Assembly: GCA_016124525.1 (NCBI GenBank)
Contig: WGNO01000005.1
Location: forward strand, 25,213-89,212
Direction of reading: 5' to 3'
From: Nostoc sp. RI_552
GTDB lineage: Bacteria > Cyanobacteriota > Cyanobacteriia > Cyanobacteriales > Nostocaceae
DNA length: 64,000 nucleotides
Part shown: positions 17,952 to 26,868 of the stretch, piece by piece
Position numbering within the stretch: position 1 is the stretch's first letter
How the letters are laid out: each line of letters opens with the position of its first letter
Notes under the pieces: model-generated
Database searches by the model: none
Told to the model about the DNA's origin: nothing
Seen by the model: only the letters and a program-made list of their open reading frames with translations
Translations under genes and position numbers: made by a program

Positions 17952-18890
17952 ATGGTAGAACACTCTTCAAATATTGGAGTTGTAGAGCAACACGCCAGTC
18001 AAAAAGAATTACAACCTTTAACCAAAGGATTTCAACTGCAATACACACATCCTCACGGAAAACTTTATCAAGGTAATTCAATAGATTGGCTGGCGTCCCT
18101 TGAATCTGAAACTGTTGATTTGGTCTTTGCTGACCCACCTTATAATATTAAAAAAGCTGCATGGGATAATTTTGAGAATCAAGAGGAATATATTGATTGG
18201 TCTATTCAATGGATTAGTGAAGCTTCACGTATTCTTAAGTCTACTGGCTCTCTTTATGTTTGTGGTTTTTCGGAAATACTAGCTGATTTAAAGTATCCTG
18301 CATCAAAGTATTTTAACAGTTGTCGTTGGTTAATTTGGCATTACAAAAATAAAGCTAACTTAGGTCATGATTGGGGACGTTCCCATGAAAGTATTATTCA
18401 TTTTCGTAAATCTGATTTTGTTAAAATCAACATTGATGATGTGCGAATTCCTTATGGTGCACATACATTAAAATATCCCTCTCACCCACAAGCAGAAACA
18501 AGCGCCTACGGAAAAGGAACAACGAAGAAACACAATAGCTGGACACCTCACCCAAAAGGTGCGAAGCCTAAAGATGTAATTGAGATTCCTACTACTTGTA
18601 ATGGTATGGGTGAGAAAACACCCCATCCAACTCAAAAGCCAGAAGAATTGATCAGAAAATTCGTGCTTGCATCTTCTGAAAAAGGAAATTTGATTGTTGA
18701 TCCATTTTCAGGATCAGGAACAACTATCGTAGTTGCAGAACAACTTAATCGTTATTGGATGGGATGTGATCTCAGTGTTGAGTATAACTATTGGGCAACT
18801 AAACGATTAGAAAATGTCCTTCCCATGACTAAAGAACAATGGATAGCCTTTGATCGTAAAAATGCAGAACGAAGGGACTCTATCAGATGA
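17952..18890 (+). CDS. Orphan site-specific DNA methyltransferase, amino-methyl type
   Basis: Amino-group (N6-adenine or N4-cytosine) methyltransferase. The catalytic motif DPPYNIKKAAW comes first (about residue 60 from this start) and the SAM-binding motif VDPFSGSGTTIVV near the C-terminus, the beta-class order. THPTQKPEELIRKF-type residues precede the SAM motif. DPPY is more usual for N6-adenine enzymes. The recognition sequence cannot be read. I start at the ATG at 17952. An upstream TTG (17868) or GTG (17925) in frame would add a weakly coding leader. No endonuclease gene is adjacent, so it is an orphan or housekeeping enzyme, as is common in cyanobacteria. Confidence 0.9.
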   Translation: MVEHSSNIGVVEQHASQKELQPLTKGFQLQYTHPHGKLYQGNSIDWLASLESETVDLVFADPPYNIKKAAWDNFENQEEYIDWSIQWISEASRILKSTGSLYVCGFSEILADLKYPASKYFNSCRWLIWHYKNKANLGHDWGRSHESIIHFRKSDFVKINIDDVRIPYGAHTLKYPSHPQAETSAYGKGTTKKHNSWTPHPKGAKPKDVIEIPTTCNGMGEKTPHPTQKPEELIRKFVLASSEKGNLIVDPFSGSGTTIVVAEQLNRYWMGCDLSVEYNYWATKRLENVLPMTKEQWIAFDRKNAERRDSIR

Positions 18891-18918
18891 GGGTAAAACA
18901 TATGATCAATTATGCAGA

Positions 18919-18945
18919 TTAGGGAGAGTCCCAGGGTGACCCTAA
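18919..18945. terminator. Hairpin between convergent methyltransferase and pyrE
   Basis: TTAGGG (18919) pairs with CCCTAA (18945), with a smaller GTCCC/GGGTGAC-like fold inside. It lies between the two convergent genes, where a bidirectional stop would be expected. There is no T-run, so support is weak. Confidence 0.35.
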
Positions 18946-18953
18946 TTCCCGAA

Positions 18954-19553
18954 CTACTGAGCTAACTCTTGATATCGTTGTTGAATATCAGCAATTGTGA
19001 ACACCGCCTGAAAGTTCAACCCCACAGACTGGTAAAACTCAGCCCCTCCTTGTAGTCTATCTACAAGTGAAATTACAGTATCAACTGTATAACCAGCTTC
19101 GCGAAGACGCTCAACGGCTTTCATGGCTGATTTCCCTGTAGTGACTACATCTTCTAAAACCATGACTTTTGCGCCTTCTGGCAAATTAGGCCCTTCTATA
19201 TATGCCCTTGTACCATGACCTTTAGCTTCTTTACGAATGATCAGGGCTGGTATGGGGCGATTTTCATAAGCCGAAACTACACTCACAGCCGACACGATCG
19301 GGTCTGCACCCAATGTTAAACCTGCTACAGCTTGGGTATCTGTAGGTAATAAGGATAAGAGAATGCGACCAATAGCTAAAGCCCCTTGGGGGTGGAGTGT
19401 TACCTGCTTACCGTTAATGTAGTAAGAACTGCTTTGTCCAGAAGAAAGGATAAAATTACCCTCTTGATAAGCGAGTTGGCAAAATAAATCTAGTAGCTGC
19501 TGGTGGAGGGTGGTTAAATCAGCAGTGGCTGCACAAATATTTGATTTCGTCAA
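18954..19553 (-). CDS. pyrE: Orotate phosphoribosyltransferase
   Basis: Joins orotate and PRPP to give orotidine monophosphate in pyrimidine synthesis. In 199 residues it has the flexible-loop motif IRKEAKGHGT near residue 105 and the PRPP-binding motif VMVLEDVVTTGKSAMKA near residue 130, both complete. FILSSGQSSSYYINGK near residue 33 is the usual N-terminal hood. It is monofunctional, with no OMP decarboxylase fused. It is transcribed towards the methyltransferase gene. Confidence 0.95.
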   Translation of the reverse strand: MTKSNICAATADLTTLHQQLLDLFCQLAYQEGNFILSSGQSSSYYINGKQVTLHPQGALAIGRILLSLLPTDTQAVAGLTLGADPIVSAVSVVSAYENRPIPALIIRKEAKGHGTRAYIEGPNLPEGAKVMVLEDVVTTGKSAMKAVERLREAGYTVDTVISLVDRLQGGAEFYQSVGLNFQAVFTIADIQQRYQELAQ

Positions 19554-19716
19554 GGTTACAGTAGTATCCGTATTACAAAACAGGCACAGTTGTGTTACAC
19601 CAAAGGTGGAACTGATGAGAGTTCTGAACTAGCATAAGTTAATATTTACCCAAAGGCAAAAACTCAAGTACATACAAGATGGCCTTGAATGGAGTCTTGG
19701 GTCAGGAGTTAGAGAA

Positions 19717-19789
19717 TCCAGGGTGCAGGAGTTGAACCTGCCTTGGGCGAATTATGAGTTCGCTGCCTCAACCGCTCGGCCAACCCTGG
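19717..19789 (-). tRNA. tRNA with CAU anticodon, probably tRNA-Ile(CAU)
   Basis: The minus strand folds as a 73-nt cloverleaf: acceptor CCAGGGT/ACCCTGG, D arm GCC...GGC, anticodon stem GCGAA/TTCGC with loop CTCATAA, T arm GCAGG-TTCAACT-CCTGC, and discriminator A. CAU could be Met, but the AACTCATAATTCGC anticodon arm and the D arm resemble chloroplast trnI-CAU, whose C34 is changed to lysidine to read AUA. I therefore favour isoleucine. The 3' CCA is not encoded. Confidence 0.8.
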
Positions 19790-19983
19790 TTTAAATGCCA
19801 TTGTAGCGTAATTTTGCCGATTGTGTGTACTCAACTTAGATATTTATAGTACATATTTCCTCGGAAATAGTGCAAACTAGTATTGATTAAGTTCCTTTAA
19901 GGATTGAAAAACATAGCTTCAATACTTTTCATCTTCAATACGCTTAGAATAAGGCAGAATTTTTCCGCAATGGCTTGTCAGCG

Positions 19984-20685
19984 ATGAAAATAAATTCCAC
20001 TGTACTTCTAACCTTAATGTTGTTAATCCTCATGCTGGGTGCAGGTTCTGTGAGTGCGTTTTTAGGTTTTGAAATGGGTAGTTCAGCCCTCAAAGGTGTG
20101 ACAACACCAGATGGCCGCCCCAGGACCAAATTTCCTGGTAGTAAGGCCAATAACTCTCCACAGTTAGGGGTGACACTACTGAAAGAAGATGAGATCTTGA
20201 AAATTGTCAAAGCTCGAATTGAGGGTAAGACCAAGGCGGCTAAATCAGAAAAGTTAGAGGAAGATGACCAGGAAACCAAAACCAGTAAGCCGAAGCCCAA
20301 AGAAAAACCCCCAGCGGTGGTTGTAGAAAAACTTGAACCAGGATTTCCAATTATTGCTGAGAGTGAGGGTGTAACTTTTGCAGTGCAATCTGTTCGCTAC
20401 TCTGGGGGCGATTTACTCATGAGAGTGAATATGCAAAATCAAAGTAGTGATACTGTGCGCTTCTTGTATACTTTCTTAGATGTTAGTGACGACAAAGGAC
20501 GAACATTGAGTGCTAGCACGGACGGGTTACCAACTGAATTACCGGCTAAGAGCCCAGCTGTTTCAGGTACGGTAATTATTCCTACAGCTCTACTGGATGA
20601 CGTGAATAAGATATCTCTTTCTCTAACAGACTATCCTGCTCAAAAACTGAAGCTAAAGGTGTTAGATGTTCCTGTAGAAAGGTAG
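19984..20685 (+). CDS. Exported or membrane-anchored hypothetical protein
   Basis: Not recognised. From the ATG at 19984 it is 233 residues. A hydrophobic N-terminus (INSTVLLTLMLLILMLGAG...SAFLGFEMG) is a signal peptide or anchor. A charged, lysine-rich linker (residues about 75-115, with KPKPKEKPP) follows, then a ~110-residue beta-rich C-terminal domain beginning near GFPIIAESEGVTFAVQ. The domain contains the pattern V-x-M-Q-N-Q-S-x-D-T-V-R-F, as in small extracytoplasmic beta-sandwich domains. It probably lies in the periplasm. It stands alone, 146 bp before the CNNM/CorC-type gene. Confidence 0.75.
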   Translation: MKINSTVLLTLMLLILMLGAGSVSAFLGFEMGSSALKGVTTPDGRPRTKFPGSKANNSPQLGVTLLKEDEILKIVKARIEGKTKAAKSEKLEEDDQETKTSKPKPKEKPPAVVVEKLEPGFPIIAESEGVTFAVQSVRYSGGDLLMRVNMQNQSSDTVRFLYTFLDVSDDKGRTLSASTDGLPTELPAKSPAVSGTVIIPTALLDDVNKISLSLTDYPAQKLKLKVLDVPVER

Positions 20686-20831
20686 ATGGGGCTGGGTTTG
20701 GGGACTAGAAACTGGGAAGGAAAATTATTTTTCAATACCCGCTATCAAATTCCTGATACCCAAGACCTAATAGCTGACAATAAATTTCTCAGACTTAATC
20801 CCAGAATGGGGGCGTAATTTTTACACGAGCT

Positions 20832-22187
20832 TTGGCGGTGAGTGGTTTTTATAGTTTAATTTGGACTGATTTAGGGCTGAGACTGTTAACAGTACTATTG
20901 CTGATTGCCATCAATGCTTTTTTTGTGACGGCAGAGTTTTCAATGGTAACAGTACGGCGATCGCGTATTCATCAGCTTGTTCAGGCTGGTGACATCCCCG
21001 CCATTGCTGTTGAGGGATTACAACGTAGCATTGAAAGATTATTGTCTACAACTCAGCTAGGCATTACGCTTTCTAGTTTAGCCTTGGGTTGGATTGGGGA
21101 AAGTTCGATTGTCATAGTGCTGAAGTCATGGCTGAAATCTTGGCCTTTGCCTTTAGGAATGAGTGATTTTCTGACTCATTCCCTATCAATTCCCATAGCC
21201 TTTTTTTTGATAGCCTATCTACAAATTGTTTTAGGTGAACTATGTCCTAAATCAGTAGCTATGTTGTACTCAGAGGATTTGGCCAGGTTTTTGGGGCCTT
21301 TGGTAAAAGCGATCGTCAGGTTTTTTAACCCCTTTATCTGGATTCTCAACCAATCAACCCGATTTTTGTTGCGGCTTTTTGGTATTGAATATACTGGTCA
21401 AAGTTGGCGATCGCCCGTTACTCCGGAGGAATTACGGCTTATTATCTCAACAGAACGAGAATCAACAGGTTTACAGCTTTCAGAGCGGGAATTGCTGAAT
21501 AATGTTTTTGAGTTCGGCGATGTCACAGCTAAAGATGTGATGATCCCCCGGACTGGTATTGTAGCCCTGTCCCAAGATGCCACTTTCCAAACTTTACTTC
21601 AGCAGATGATATCTACTGGTCACTCCCGCTATCCCATCATGGGAGAGTCTTTGGATGACATTCGCGGCATAGTTTATTTCAGAGATTTGGCACAACCATT
21701 GGCAATGGGGATACTGACTCCAGAAACAAACATCGAACCCTGGATGCGTCACGCACGATTTGTACCTGAGCAAACGCCTTTAAGTCAACTACTACCTATG
21801 ATGCAGCAAGAGAAGCCAGCTATGGTGATAGTTGTCAATGAGTTTGGCGGTACTGTGGGATTAGTGACAATCCAAGATGTAATTGCCGAGATTATTGGTC
21901 ACCCAGGGGAACCAGACAGTATTGACGAATTGCTCGTGGAAATGTTGGACAACCAAACGTTTTTGGTGCAAGCCCAAATTAACCTCGAAGATCTCAACGA
22001 GGTTTTACATCTCAACTTACCCCTAACAAAGGAATACCAAACTCTGGGTGGTTTTGTGCTGTATCAACTCCAAAAAATACCTGTCCAAAATGAAACCTTC
22101 TGCTATGACAATCTTGAATTTACACTAGTATCAGCCGAGGGACCACGTCTACATCAAATTCAAGTAAGACGCTTAGAAGCTAAGTAA
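20832..22187 (+). CDS. CNNM/CorC-type (hemolysin family) membrane protein
   Basis: A 451-residue protein with the three expected parts: a DUF21/CNNM transmembrane domain (residues about 10-190, four helices, NAFFVTAEFSMV near the start), a CBS pair (about 220-345, with VMIPRTGIVAL and PAMVIVVNEFGGTVGLVTIQDV), and a C-terminal CorC_HlyC domain (about 360-445). Family members act in Mg2+/Co2+ efflux. True hemolysin activity is not implied. The start is TTG at 20832 or, two codons later, GTG at 20838, and neither has a strong ribosome site. Confidence 0.9.
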   Translation: MAVSGFYSLIWTDLGLRLLTVLLLIAINAFFVTAEFSMVTVRRSRIHQLVQAGDIPAIAVEGLQRSIERLLSTTQLGITLSSLALGWIGESSIVIVLKSWLKSWPLPLGMSDFLTHSLSIPIAFFLIAYLQIVLGELCPKSVAMLYSEDLARFLGPLVKAIVRFFNPFIWILNQSTRFLLRLFGIEYTGQSWRSPVTPEELRLIISTERESTGLQLSERELLNNVFEFGDVTAKDVMIPRTGIVALSQDATFQTLLQQMISTGHSRYPIMGESLDDIRGIVYFRDLAQPLAMGILTPETNIEPWMRHARFVPEQTPLSQLLPMMQQEKPAMVIVVNEFGGTVGLVTIQDVIAEIIGHPGEPDSIDELLVEMLDNQTFLVQAQINLEDLNEVLHLNLPLTKEYQTLGGFVLYQLQKIPVQNETFCYDNLEFTLVSAEGPRLHQIQVRRLEAK

Positions 22188-22248
22188 AAGCATTGGTAAT
22201 TGGCTATAGATAAGAGTATATTTTTTACTTTTAACTTTGACTTTTCCC

Positions 22249-22923
22249 CTAAGCATAAGGTAATGGATCTTGCAAACCCAACTCGGTAAAAGCTGCTAGC
22301 CTTAAACGACAAGAATCACAAACACCACAAGGGACTTCGTTACCTGCATAGCAAGACCAAGTTAGCTCCCAAGGAACCCCTAATTTATTACCCAGTTGGA
22401 TGATTTCGGTTTTTCTTAAGTCAATTATGGGGGCAACAATTTTGATTGGGTTGCCCTCACGTCCTTGTTTCGTTCCTAGCTGGAAAACTGTCTGCATCGC
22501 TTGGATATAGTCAGGACGGCAGTCAGGATATCCAGAGTAATCTAGGGCGTTAACACCAATGTACACTCGTCCAGCTGCGATCGCTTCAGCATAGGCGAGT
22601 CCAAAGCTTAAAAAGATGGTATTACGTGCAGGTACGTAGGTAACTGGAATATTTTGACACATTTCTTCTAGGGAGCGCTCTTGGGGTAAATTAATTGTGT
22701 CGTCTGTCAGTGCTGAACCACCCCATTGTCGTAAGTCAAAATCGACGACCTGATGTTTAACGACCTGAGCTTTTTGAGAGACGAGGAAGGCTGAATGCAG
22801 CTCTCGCCGATGTCGCTGGTGGTAATCAAAAGAAATCGCGTAACATTCATAACCATCAGCTTTTGCTTGATACAAAACTGTGGAAGAGTCTAATCCTCCA
22901 GACAATAAAATTACAGCTTTCAT
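22249..22923 (-). CDS. queC: 7-cyano-7-deazaguanine synthase
   Basis: ATP-dependent conversion of 7-carboxy-7-deazaguanine to preQ0 in queuosine synthesis. The PP-loop SGGLDSST sits at residue 8 when the start is the ATG at 22923. An in-frame ATG at 22971 would add sixteen residues that are not family-like. Zinc-binding cysteines are in CYAGNEVPCGVCDSCRLR near the C-terminus, and TYVPARNTIFLS is also typical. From 22923 it is 224 residues, the usual length. No other queuosine gene is adjacent. Confidence 0.95.
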   Translation of the reverse strand: MKAVILLSGGLDSSTVLYQAKADGYECYAISFDYHQRHRRELHSAFLVSQKAQVVKHQVVDFDLRQWGGSALTDDTINLPQERSLEEMCQNIPVTYVPARNTIFLSFGLAYAEAIAAGRVYIGVNALDYSGYPDCRPDYIQAMQTVFQLGTKQGREGNPIKIVAPIIDLRKTEIIQLGNKLGVPWELTWSCYAGNEVPCGVCDSCRLRLAAFTELGLQDPLPYA

Positions 22924-23555
22924 CTCGGTTTCAAGTTTTAGAATTCCCATCCCCAAATCACACTTCAACAAAATGGCAGAAACAATGCTACAGTCCTCCT
23001 AAACCCATATTTGGTAATGGTATTTTTTACTGTTACCATAGCTAAACAAAACTGCCCATACCAGTGACTGGAGAAAGGTAGACGGCTGAACATGTAGAAA
23101 TCACAGATAATTATGCAAAAATGTTTGAGTGTTTGAGTAATGGCAATTCCCAATATATTCTTTTTTCATACAAACATCGCTGTGCAATGGTCTCAAAATT
23201 CTGTATTGTTCATAACAAAATCGGAATATTTGCCAATTATGCCAAGTTAAATATTGATCCCAAACATTAATTTCCCATGGGTTTTTATGAGTTATTACTT
23301 AGGTCTTCATTCGTTTATAAAGTCAAGGCAAACACATAACATATTTTATGTAAACAATAAAATACTGATGAATTTAAAACTGAATATACAAAAGAAAGGC
23401 AAATTTCGGGAACTGATTACAAAGTTTGAAATTCTTCATAAATGTAACCTCTATGTTACCATCTGGATGGTTTTCGACAGAGCATAACTGGCTTTCAAGT
23501 ATAAATGCTAACAGCTGTAGCGGCTCTAAATTTGGTGGTTGAGGAGAGAATAATA
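22924..23555. other. About 630-bp AT-rich spacer
   Basis: This divergent promoter region lies between queC and the oxidoreductase. A 77-codon frame at 23254-23487 reads as a random hydrophobic/lysine mix with no ribosome site, so I do not call it. No hairpin or RNA gene is evident. Confidence 0.4.
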
Positions 23556-24638
23556 GTGCAAAATAGCATGTCAGTGGCAGAACTAAATTCATATACACAG
23601 CGCAATCAGCCAAAACCAATTCGCATAGGCGTGATTGGGGTGGGTAACATGGGACAACATCACGCTCGCATACTGAGTTCAATGAAAGATGTTGAACTAG
23701 TTGGTGTATCAGACATTAATGTTGAACGAGGCTTAGAAACAGCTAGTAAATACAAGGGACACTTTTTTGAAGACTACTGTGACCTGCTACCGCATGTGGA
23801 AGCAGTTTGTATTGCTGTGCCCACCCGCCTACATTACGCAGTAGGCATCAATTGTCTGTTGGCGGGGATTCATGTTTTGATTGAAAAGCCAATTGCTGCG
23901 AACATTTCTGAGGCAGAATCCTTAGTCAATGCTGCTGCTGATTCTCAGTGCATTTTGCAAGTGGGTCATATTGAGCGTTTCAATCCAGCATTTCAAGAAC
24001 TGAGTAAAGTTCTGAAAACAGAAGAGTTGCTGGCGATAGAGGCTCATCGCATGAGTCCTTACTCAGATCGGGCAAATGATGTTTCGGTGGTGCTGGATTT
24101 AATGATCCACGACATTGACCTGCTATTGGAACTAGCTGCGTCTCCAGTGGTGAAGTTAACCGCTAGCGGTACTCGTTCTTTGGATTCCGGTTATTTGGAT
24201 TACGTAACAGCCACCTTGGGTTTTGCTAATGGTATTGTTGCTACTTTAACTGCCAGCAAAGTCACTCACCGGAAAATCCGCCGCATTGTGGCTCACTGCA
24301 AAAACTCATTTACAGAAGCAGATTTCCTCAACAATGAAATTTTAATTCACCGACAAACAAATCACAACAATCTGACTGACCATCGACAAGTGTTTTACAG
24401 ACAGGATGGTTTGATTGAGAAAGTTTACACGACAAATATTCAACCTCTGAGCGCAGAATTAGAGCATTTTGTCAATTGCGTACACGGTGGTAATCAACCC
24501 TCGGTAGGTGGTGAACAAGCCCTTAAAGCTCTCAGATTGGCAAGCTTAATTGAGCAAATGGCATTGGAAGACAGGGTTGTGAATCCATTGGATTGGCAAT
24601 CTGAATCGAGAGTGCAATCATTAACCCCAACAGTTTAA
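23556..24638 (+). CDS. Gfo/Idh/MocA-family NAD(P)-dependent oxidoreductase
   Basis: Rossmann motif IGVIGVGNMGQHHARIL near the N-terminus, the family lysine in LIEKPIAANISEA near residue 105, and a VLDLMIHDIDLLLELA helix near residue 185 with the catalytic-area histidine and aspartate. Family enzymes oxidise or reduce sugars and sugar nucleotides. The substrate is unknown. I choose the GTG at 23556 because GAGGAG lies nine bases upstream (23541-23546). An ATG at 23505 gives a 17-residue extension, and an ATG at 23568 is also possible. Length from 23556 is 360 residues. Confidence 0.88.
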   Translation: MQNSMSVAELNSYTQRNQPKPIRIGVIGVGNMGQHHARILSSMKDVELVGVSDINVERGLETASKYKGHFFEDYCDLLPHVEAVCIAVPTRLHYAVGINCLLAGIHVLIEKPIAANISEAESLVNAAADSQCILQVGHIERFNPAFQELSKVLKTEELLAIEAHRMSPYSDRANDVSVVLDLMIHDIDLLLELAASPVVKLTASGTRSLDSGYLDYVTATLGFANGIVATLTASKVTHRKIRRIVAHCKNSFTEADFLNNEILIHRQTNHNNLTDHRQVFYRQDGLIEKVYTTNIQPLSAELEHFVNCVHGGNQPSVGGEQALKALRLASLIEQMALEDRVVNPLDWQSESRVQSLTPTV

Positions 24639-24835
24639 AAAATAGAACTGGGGAATGGGGAATTGGAGAATCAACTTTCGATTTTGGATTGACGAGCTTT
24701 GTCCCATAGGCAGGGAGTACTTTAAATTACATTCAAATCCTCAATCTAAAATTTAAAATTTATTACTCATTTCTCCCCATCCCCTGGTTGTTTTCCACTC
24801 ATTAAGCGGAGATCATTAGATTGGGTATAAATGCA
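24639..24835. repeat. Spacer made of heptamer-type and AT-rich dispersed repeats
   Basis: Contains GGGGAATGGGGAATTGGAGAA, a run of seven-base units, then ATTTTGGATTG and CAATCTAAAATTTAAAATTT. Near-copies of the last two occur at about 47330-47372 and 36465-36480. This is typical dispersed spacer DNA of filamentous cyanobacteria. Confidence 0.5.
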
Positions 24836-25450
24836 ATGCTTGAATGGATAATCAGTATAGTTAACTCTTTGGGCTATTGTGGAATTGCTCTGCTGATGTT
24901 CATAGAGAACCTTTTTCCCCCCATTCCTTCAGAATTGATTATGCCACTAGCTGGATTTACGGCCAGGGCAACCCCAGACAAGCTCAATATCTTTGGCGTA
25001 TTTTTCGCAGGACTTTTAGGTTCGGTAGCAGGCTCGTTTATATGGTACTATCCGGGTAAGTTTTTGAGTGAAAGGCGTTTAATAACCTTAGTTGACCAGT
25101 ACGGACACTGGTTGACTATATCCAGACAGGATATCACCAAGGGCAAGCAGTGGTTTGACAAGCAGGGCAATAAAGCAGTACTAATTGGTCGCCTTGTACC
25201 GGGAATCCGCACCTTGATTTCTGTTCCCGCAGGCATGAACAATATGCACTTGCTGCCATTCCTATTTTATACAACTCTGGGTAGCGCTGCTTGGGTAGGT
25301 TTGCTAACATACTTAGGGTACGTTTTGGGTAGTCATTATGAACTTGTGGAAAACTACATTGCCCCAGTCTCTAAAATCGTCCTTGCCAGTCTGGTACTGA
25401 TATTTGTTGGCTGGTTACTCAATCGTCAGCGCAAAAGGACTGACATTTGA
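24836..25450 (+). CDS. DedA-family (SNARE-associated/VTT) membrane protein
   Basis: About 204 residues with four to five hydrophobic segments. The N-terminal ENLFPPIPSELIMPLAG is the DedA signature, and GRLVPGIRTLISVPAGM near residue 125 is the conserved reentrant-loop motif with its arginine. DedA proteins move undecaprenyl phosphate or other lipids and support envelope integrity. The substrate here is open. I prefer the ATG at 24836 over an upstream TTG (24821). It stands alone. Confidence 0.92.
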   Translation: MLEWIISIVNSLGYCGIALLMFIENLFPPIPSELIMPLAGFTARATPDKLNIFGVFFAGLLGSVAGSFIWYYPGKFLSERRLITLVDQYGHWLTISRQDITKGKQWFDKQGNKAVLIGRLVPGIRTLISVPAGMNNMHLLPFLFYTTLGSAAWVGLLTYLGYVLGSHYELVENYIAPVSKIVLASLVLIFVGWLLNRQRKRTDI

Positions 25451-25711
25451 AACGTAACTGCTTTTAGTTGTAATGGGGGGTTACATCTGCTGAAAATTCG
25501 CCTAGACTATGGGAAATATTACTGAACTGGTGTTGGTGTTCTCGCAACTTCTCCTCAAAAAATTCAGCGTTCCGCAGGAAAAGTGTTGCTTAAACTAAAC
25601 ATTGAGAGTACTTGTAGCTGGACTTGACGGAACTTAGAATTTTTAGTACCTCAAATCTTTGTAAGATGGGCATGATAAATTTTTAAAATTAAGTAAGGAT
25701 TAGGAGCTTTT

Positions 25712-26863
25712 ATGACAGACCAACCTTCCGCAGCTACTCCAATGAACGCCGCTGCCATACCTCTAAATAGGATGTCAGCATCTACCCCAATGAATGCTAA
25801 TCCTGCAACCAGTAGGTTAGGTATTGGCAACGGCAAAGCTATTCTCAGTGTTGACTTAGGCAGAACTTCCACCAAAACTTGTATCAGCCGCGAACCAGGT
25901 AGTGTAGAGTTTGTACCTGCCAACGTTAAAAAAATGTCCATACAAGAGATTAAAGGTGGCGTTTTTGAAGCCAGAGCTACTGATCCTCTGATGGATTTAT
26001 GGTTGGAGTATCAAGGACTTGGATATGCTGTTGGTCAGCTAGCAGCAGACTTTGGGGCGAATTTAGGAGTCGGCCAGTCTAAAGTAGAGGATGCACTGAT
26101 CAAAGTTTTAGCAAGTGCAGGCTACTTCAAGCTCAAAGACGAAATCTCAGTGATACTTGGTCTGCCTTTCCTTTCTGTAGAGCAATTTGAAAAAGAAAAG
26201 GCCCAGTTGACCAGCCAGGTGACTGGACCTCATGTCTTGAACTTCCGAGGTGAACAAGTATCGCTGAATATTACCAAGGTTTGGGTAATGCCAGAAGGTT
26301 ATGGCAGTCTTCTGTGGTCTGAAGCCCAACCTAAGACAGGTGGTAAAGTTCCCGATTTCACTAAAATATCCGTAGCAATTGTGGATATTGGACATCAAAC
26401 CATTGATCTTTTGATGGTAGATAACTTCCGTTTCGCCCGTGGTCTTTCTCAAAGTGAAGAGTTTGGGATGAACAAGTTCTATGAAATGGTGGCCGCGGAA
26501 ATAGAAGGAGCTAATAGTCAATCTTTAGCTCTTATTTCTGCCGTCAACAAATCCAAAGGGGAACGCTTCTATCGTCCTAAAGGTGCTAGCAAGCCCACTA
26601 ACCTCGATGATTTTCTCCCCAACCTCATAGAAATGTTTTCTCGAGAAATTTGTACTCGTGTGTTAGCCTGGTTGCCAGAGCGCGTCACCGATGTAATTAT
26701 CACTGGAGGGGGCGGTGAATTCTTCTGGGAAGACGTTCAACGTTTACTTAAAGAAGCTCAAATTACAGCCCATTTATCGACTCCTTCGCGTCAAGCTAAC
26801 GCCTTGGGGCAGTATATTTATGGGGAGGCGCAATTGTCCGCCGGTCGAGCTGGTAAGGCTTAA
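25712..26863 (+). CDS. ParM/Alp-like actin-family ATPase
   Basis: A 383-residue protein with the actin-ATPase layout: phosphate-1 loop ILSVDLGRTSTKT (residue about 44), phosphate-2 loop VAIVDIGHQTIDLLMV (about 228) and adenosine motif VIITGGGGEFF (about 332). It resembles plasmid ParM/StbA filaments more than MreB or FtsA. The first 35 residues are a low-complexity tail with the unit TPMNA twice. GGAG sits six bases before the ATG. A partner with a ribbon-helix-helix-like N-terminus starts 5 bp after the stop, the order of a parMR operon, and a strong terminator follows the pair. It lies among chromosomal housekeeping genes, so a role in segregation, cell shape or other positioning is open. 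Confidence 0.85.
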   Translation: MTDQPSAATPMNAAAIPLNRMSASTPMNANPATSRLGIGNGKAILSVDLGRTSTKTCISREPGSVEFVPANVKKMSIQEIKGGVFEARATDPLMDLWLEYQGLGYAVGQLAADFGANLGVGQSKVEDALIKVLASAGYFKLKDEISVILGLPFLSVEQFEKEKAQLTSQVTGPHVLNFRGEQVSLNITKVWVMPEGYGSLLWSEAQPKTGGKVPDFTKISVAIVDIGHQTIDLLMVDNFRFARGLSQSEEFGMNKFYEMVAAEIEGANSQSLALISAVNKSKGERFYRPKGASKPTNLDDFLPNLIEMFSREICTRVLAWLPERVTDVIITGGGGEFFWEDVQRLLKEAQITAHLSTPSRQANALGQYIYGEAQLSAGRAGKA

Positions 26864-26868
26864 AACTA

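Noticed and set aside
23254..23487. 77-codon frame upstream of the Gfo/Idh/MocA gene
   Set aside because: No ribosome site and random-looking lysine/isoleucine-rich composition typical of AT-rich spacer.
25712..26863. MreB or FtsA
   Set aside because: Motif spacing, length and the adjacent RHH-like partner fit ParM/Alp better, and no mreC/D or ftsZ is adjacent.
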